The notes under the pieces: model-generated
What the model saw: only the letters and a program-made list of their open reading frames with translations
What the model was told of the DNA's origin: nothing
Databases searched by the model: none
Position numbers and translations under genes: made by a program
Shown: positions 6,599-9,570 of the stretch, piece after piece
How the letters are laid out: the number at the start of each line of letters is the position of its first letter
Numbering within the stretch: the first letter of the stretch is position 1
Source: Flavobacterium sp.
GTDB taxonomy: Bacteria; Bacteroidota; Bacteroidia; Flavobacteriales; Flavobacteriaceae
Length of the DNA: 9,570 nt
Direction: 5' to 3'
Assembly (NCBI GenBank): GCA_024642295.1
Contig: JAHEBK010000044.1
Coordinates: 1 to 9,570, forward strand

Positions 6599-7942
6599 AT
6601 GTCAAAAAGTATTGAAAAATTTATTGAAGAAGTTAGTCGAAAAAACCCTAATGAACCTGAGTTTTTACAAGCAGTTTATGAAATTGCCGAAACGGTAATA
6701 CCTTTTATTGAGGAAAACGAAAAATATCAAAATAAGATGTTGCTGGAAAGAATGGTTGAATCAGATAGGATTGTTATTTTTAGAGTAACTTGGATTGATG
6801 ATAAAGGCAATACTCAGGTGAATAGAGGGTATCGAATCCAAATGAATTCGGCTATTGGGCCTTATAAAGGAGGGCTCCGTTTTCATCCATCCGTAAATTT
6901 AAGTATTTTAAAATTTTTAGCCTTTGAACAAACGTTTAAAAATAGTTTGACAACATTACCAATGGGTGGAGGAAAAGGTGGTTCTGATTTTGATCCAAAA
7001 GGAAAATCAGATAATGAAGTGATGCGTTTTTGTCAAAGTTTTATGATTGAATTATCAAAGCATATTGGAGCTAATACAGATGTTCCTGCAGGAGATATAG
7101 GAGTTGGAGCAAGAGAGATAGGTTATTTGTTTGGTCAATTCAAAAGGTTAAGAAATGAATTTTCGGGAGTATTGACAGGTAAAGGGATTTCATACGGAGG
7201 ATCATTGGTTAGGCCAGAAGCTACAGGATATGGTGCTGTTTATTTTGCTCAAAGTATGCTGGCAACAAAAGGTGATGGTATAAAAGGGAAAACCATTGTT
7301 GTTTCTGGTTCGGGAAATGTGGCGCAATATGCAGTTGAAAAAGCGACTCAATTAGGAGGGAAAGTTGTGACAATGTCTGATTCAGGAGGGTATATCTATG
7401 ATGCTGATGGGATTAATGCTGAAAGATTGGCTCATATAATGTATATAAAAAATGAGCTCAGAGGAAGAATTAGCGAATATGTTAGTAAATATCCAAATGC
7501 AAAGTATGTTGCTGATTTACGTCCATGGAAGGTAAAATGTGATATTGCAATGCCTTGTGCGACTCAAAATGAAATTAACGATGTGGATGCTAAAATATTA
7601 ATAACCAATGGTTGTATTTGTGTAACTGAAGGAGCAAACATGCCAACAACTTTAGAGGCTTTAACCGTTTTTCAAAAAGCAAAAATCTTATTTTCTCCAG
7701 GGAAAGCTTCAAATGCTGGTGGGGTAGCGACATCAGGTCTAGAAATGTCTCAGAATTCGCTGCGATTAAATTGGACTGCAGAAGAAGTTGATGAAAAATT
7801 AAAAGGAATAATGTCGTCAATTCATGCTTCTTGCGTGAAGTATGGTTCAGACGGTACAGGTTATGTAGATTATGTAAAAGGAGCAAATATTGCAGGATTT
7901 GTAAAAGTAGCTGACGCTATGTTAGCGCAAGGAGTAGTCTAG
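6599..7942 (+). CDS. gdhA: NADP-specific glutamate dehydrogenase
   Basis: This enzyme catalyses reductive amination of 2-oxoglutarate with ammonia to L-glutamate (EC 1.4.1.4), a main entry of nitrogen into metabolism, in the cytoplasm as a hexamer. From the ATG at 6599 it is 447 residues, the standard length for the bacterial hexameric class. Visible active-site residues are K90 (GPYKGGLRF), K114 (TFKNSL), the catalytic K126 (PMGGGKGGSD) and D166 (PAGDIGVG), one position from their counterparts K89, K113, K125 and D165 in the Clostridium symbiosum enzyme. The nucleotide fold has SGSGNVAQYA (236-245) and S260-D261-S262 after the second strand, as in NADP-using enzymes. The C-terminal segment SPGKASNAGGVATSGLEMSQN (366-386) is also conserved. 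The frame is open 20 codons further up to 6539, but those residues (MYICRYTNQS...) are not family-like and overlap the promoter box. It is divergent from the 5578-6381 gene and separated from porZ by 130 bp. Confidence 0.96.
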   Translation: MSKSIEKFIEEVSRKNPNEPEFLQAVYEIAETVIPFIEENEKYQNKMLLERMVESDRIVIFRVTWIDDKGNTQVNRGYRIQMNSAIGPYKGGLRFHPSVNLSILKFLAFEQTFKNSLTTLPMGGGKGGSDFDPKGKSDNEVMRFCQSFMIELSKHIGANTDVPAGDIGVGAREIGYLFGQFKRLRNEFSGVLTGKGISYGGSLVRPEATGYGAVYFAQSMLATKGDGIKGKTIVVSGSGNVAQYAVEKATQLGGKVVTMSDSGGYIYDADGINAERLAHIMYIKNELRGRISEYVSKYPNAKYVADLRPWKVKCDIAMPCATQNEINDVDAKILITNGCICVTEGANMPTTLEALTVFQKAKILFSPGKASNAGGVATSGLEMSQNSLRLNWTAEEVDEKLKGIMSSIHASCVKYGSDGTGYVDYVKGANIAGFVKVADAMLAQGVV

Positions 7943-7968
7943 TTATTTCTAAATAATTGATTTACTGT

Positions 7969-8009
7969 GCAATTCTTATAATATTTAGAATTGTAGTTGG
8001 GACTTTTTT
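7969..8009 (+). terminator. Possible weak terminator after gdhA
   Basis: CAATTCT (7970-7976) and AGAATTG (7987-7993) form a perfect 7-bp inverted repeat around a 10-nt AT loop, extendable by one G-U and one T-A pair. A run of seven T's follows only after about 9 bp, at 8003-8009, farther than in a standard intrinsic terminator. It is the only hairpin between gdhA and porZ, so it may terminate gdhA partially. Confidence 0.35.
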
Positions 8010-8042
8010 ATCTTCACGAAACTCGAATTCTTATCTTTATGT

Positions 8043-8050
8043 TATATTTG
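8043..8050 (+). promoter_or_regulatory. -7 promoter box (TATATTTG) of porZ
   Basis: An exact TAnnTTTG match lies 22 bp before the porZ ATG at 8073, predicting a start near 8055 and a leader of about 18 nt. No TTG occurs at the normal -33 distance. Its presence suggests porZ is transcribed independently of gdhA. Confidence 0.55.
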
Positions 8051-8072
8051 TGAACTTAAATGGAATAAAATA

Positions 8073-9570
8073 ATGAAAAAAGGGGTCTTAAATTTATTGT
8101 TGTTGCTAATGATGCAAATGGGTTTTTCTCAAAACAATTTGTCTTGGCAGGGGTATTTTTCATATAATGAAATTAAGGATATATCCAATAGCGCAACTTC
8201 AATAATAGCGGCTTCGGAAAACGCATTGTTTTCTAATAACATTATTTCAAATGAAATTAAAACCACTACTACTGTTGATGGACTTTCAGGAGAGTCAATT
8301 AACGCTTTGTATCATAGTTCCTCGCTAAATAGAACTCTTGTTGGATATCAAACAGGTTTGTTGACAGTAGTCAATGAATCCGATGGTAAAATTTTAAAAG
8401 TAGTTGATATCATAAATAAACAACTTCCGTCAAGTGTAAAAAAGGTAAATCATTTTATGGAATATGAGGGAATTGTCTATGTGTCCTGTGATTTTGGGAT
8501 TGTACAATTTAATCTAAATACGATGCTTTTTGGAGATACCTATTTCATTGGGGATAATGGTGCGGAAATTAAAGTGATGCAAACAGCTGTTTTTAATGGA
8601 TATATATATGCTGCAACTAATTTTGGTATTAGAAGAGCTCTTGTGACCAATAAAAATTTAATAGATTTTAATCAATGGGAGCTAGTAAGTTTAGGTAGTT
8701 GGGTTGGAGTGGAATCTTTCGATACAGAGTTGATTGCAGTTGATATGTCAGGAGGCGTTTTTAAATATAATAGTAATGCGTTTGTAAGCATTAATAGCCT
8801 TAATCAGGTGGTTAATGATCTTAGAGCTAAGGGGGATTATTTTTTAATAACTAGTTCAACTAGTGTTTATGTTTATAATAAACAATTGTTGTTGGTGAAT
8901 CAAATTAATAACAACCAAATTCCAGATATTACTCCTAGTTTTGTTTGCGCTACTTTAATAGGGGATGATGTTTATATAGGGACTAAAGAAAATGGTGTTT
9001 ACATTACCTCTATAGCTGTTTCATCTACATTTGAAAACATCACACCTTCTGGTCCGGCTAAGAATAATATTTTTGCGATAGATGTTGCTACTAATTCACT
9101 TTGGGCTGTTTATGGCTCATATAATCTTGGGTATAACCCATATCCTTTAAAGTCTTTTGGGATAAGTAAATTCAGTTTAACTGATGGCTGGTTAAACATT
9201 CCTTATGAAAAAGTTTTTGGAGCAAAATCTATAAGTAGTGTTATAATAAACCCCAACAACGAAAATGAAGTTTATGCTAGCTCTTTTTTTTCAGGACTTT
9301 TAAAAATTGAAAATGATGAACCTGTAGTTTTGCTTAATGAAAAAAACAGTGGTTTGGAGACATTAACATTTGTTGGGCCTACTTATATAGATGTTAGAAT
9401 AAATGGGACAGTTTTTGACAAAACTGGAAATTTGTGGGTTACAAATAGTCTTGTGAAAAATGGACTAAAAGTGTTTAGAACGAATAAAGAATGGCAAAAG
9501 TTTTCGACTGTAGATATTTTTGGAGTTAATAGTGAGGCAGAGTCTTTTAGTAAAATCCAAATAGATAAAA
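8073..9570 (+). CDS. porZ: Type IX secretion system protein PorZ, N-terminal part (cut by window end)
   Basis: The frame is open from ATG 8073 to the last base, giving 499 complete codons with no stop, so the gene continues beyond the window. Residues 1-19 are a signal peptide (MKKGVLNLLLLLMMQMGFS, cleavage before Q20). The mature start, with SWQGYFSYNEIKDIS, AASENALFS and VDGLSGESINALY, closely follows the flavobacterial PorZ pattern of two-component-regulator-like beta-propeller blades. Later blades show repeats such as YVSCDFGIVQFNL, YAATNFGIRRA, YIGTKENGVYIT and DKTGNLWVTNS. Known PorZ proteins are about 770 residues, with two beta-propellers and a C-terminal type IX sorting-like domain; that last third is missing here. 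In Porphyromonas gingivalis PorZ belongs to the outer-membrane attachment complex with PorU, PorV and PorQ, which moves A-LPS to the sortase PorU. Another propeller sensor protein is the alternative, but the N-terminal pattern favours PorZ. Confidence 0.83.
   Translation, partial: MKKGVLNLLLLLMMQMGFSQNNLSWQGYFSYNEIKDISNSATSIIAASENALFSNNIISNEIKTTTTVDGLSGESINALYHSSSLNRTLVGYQTGLLTVVNESDGKILKVVDIINKQLPSSVKKVNHFMEYEGIVYVSCDFGIVQFNLNTMLFGDTYFIGDNGAEIKVMQTAVFNGYIYAATNFGIRRALVTNKNLIDFNQWELVSLGSWVGVESFDTELIAVDMSGGVFKYNSNAFVSINSLNQVVNDLRAKGDYFLITSSTSVYVYNKQLLLVNQINNNQIPDITPSFVCATLIGDDVYIGTKENGVYITSIAVSSTFENITPSGPAKNNIFAIDVATNSLWAVYGSYNLGYNPYPLKSFGISKFSLTDGWLNIPYEKVFGAKSISSVIINPNNENEVYASSFFSGLLKIENDEPVVLLNEKNSGLETLTFVGPTYIDVRINGTVFDKTGNLWVTNSLVKNGLKVFRTNKEWQKFSTVDIFGVNSEAESFSKIQIDK

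Noticed and set aside
7590..7886. Minus-strand 98-codon Leu/His-rich frame in gdhA
   Set aside because: Antisense shadow of the glutamate dehydrogenase C-terminus.
1..9570. CRISPR arrays, tRNA or rRNA genes, insertion sequences, toxin-antitoxin or defence modules
   Set aside because: No regularly spaced repeats, cloverleaf-like segments, transposase motifs or terminal inverted repeats were seen, and every long frame is accounted for by ordinary genes.

Overview
The window looks like a chromosomal segment of a flavobacterium (Bacteroidota, Flavobacteriaceae, Flavobacterium-like). The evidence is the low GC content with very AT-rich spacers, the lack of Shine-Dalgarno sites, several matches to the Bacteroidota -7 promoter element TAnnTTTG, signal peptides ending in A|Q or S|Q, and the gene content. 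That content is a PL6 alginate lyase, a THC0290_0291-type outer-membrane-like protein, an NADP-type glutamate dehydrogenase and the type IX secretion gene porZ. The assignment is an inference; there is no rRNA in the window to confirm it.

Layout. 1-560: an extremely AT-rich stretch with no convincing gene, which must hold the promoter of the first gene. 561-2861 (+): an exported two-domain PL6 polysaccharide lyase, probably acting on alginate, followed by a terminator-like hairpin. 3093-4217 (+): a glycerate 2-kinase. 4397-5386 (+): a Gfo/Idh/MocA NAD(P)-dependent oxidoreductase, preceded by a -7 box sandwiched between two inverted repeats. 5387-5577: a convergent spacer with two hairpins, the second a strong bidirectional terminator. 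5578-6381 (-): an exported beta-barrel-like protein. 6382-6598: a divergent promoter region. 6599-7942 (+): gdhA. 8073 to the end (+): the first 499 codons of porZ, cut by the window edge.

How the genes relate. The three left-hand + strand genes are separated by 179-231 bp with terminator- or promoter-like signals between them, so they look like separately transcribed neighbours rather than a tight operon. The lyase would cleave alginate in the periplasm, but no SusC/SusD pair, other lyase or DEH/KDG enzyme is present, so this is not a recognisable alginate utilisation locus. Glycerate kinase and the oxidoreductase are central or sugar-metabolism enzymes whose link to the lyase is not established. 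The right half holds core functions: ammonia assimilation (gdhA) and protein export (porZ).

I found no clearly new system. The most interesting signals are regulatory: the palindromes around the oxidoreductase promoter, and a repeated palindromic element just upstream of the gdhA -7 box.
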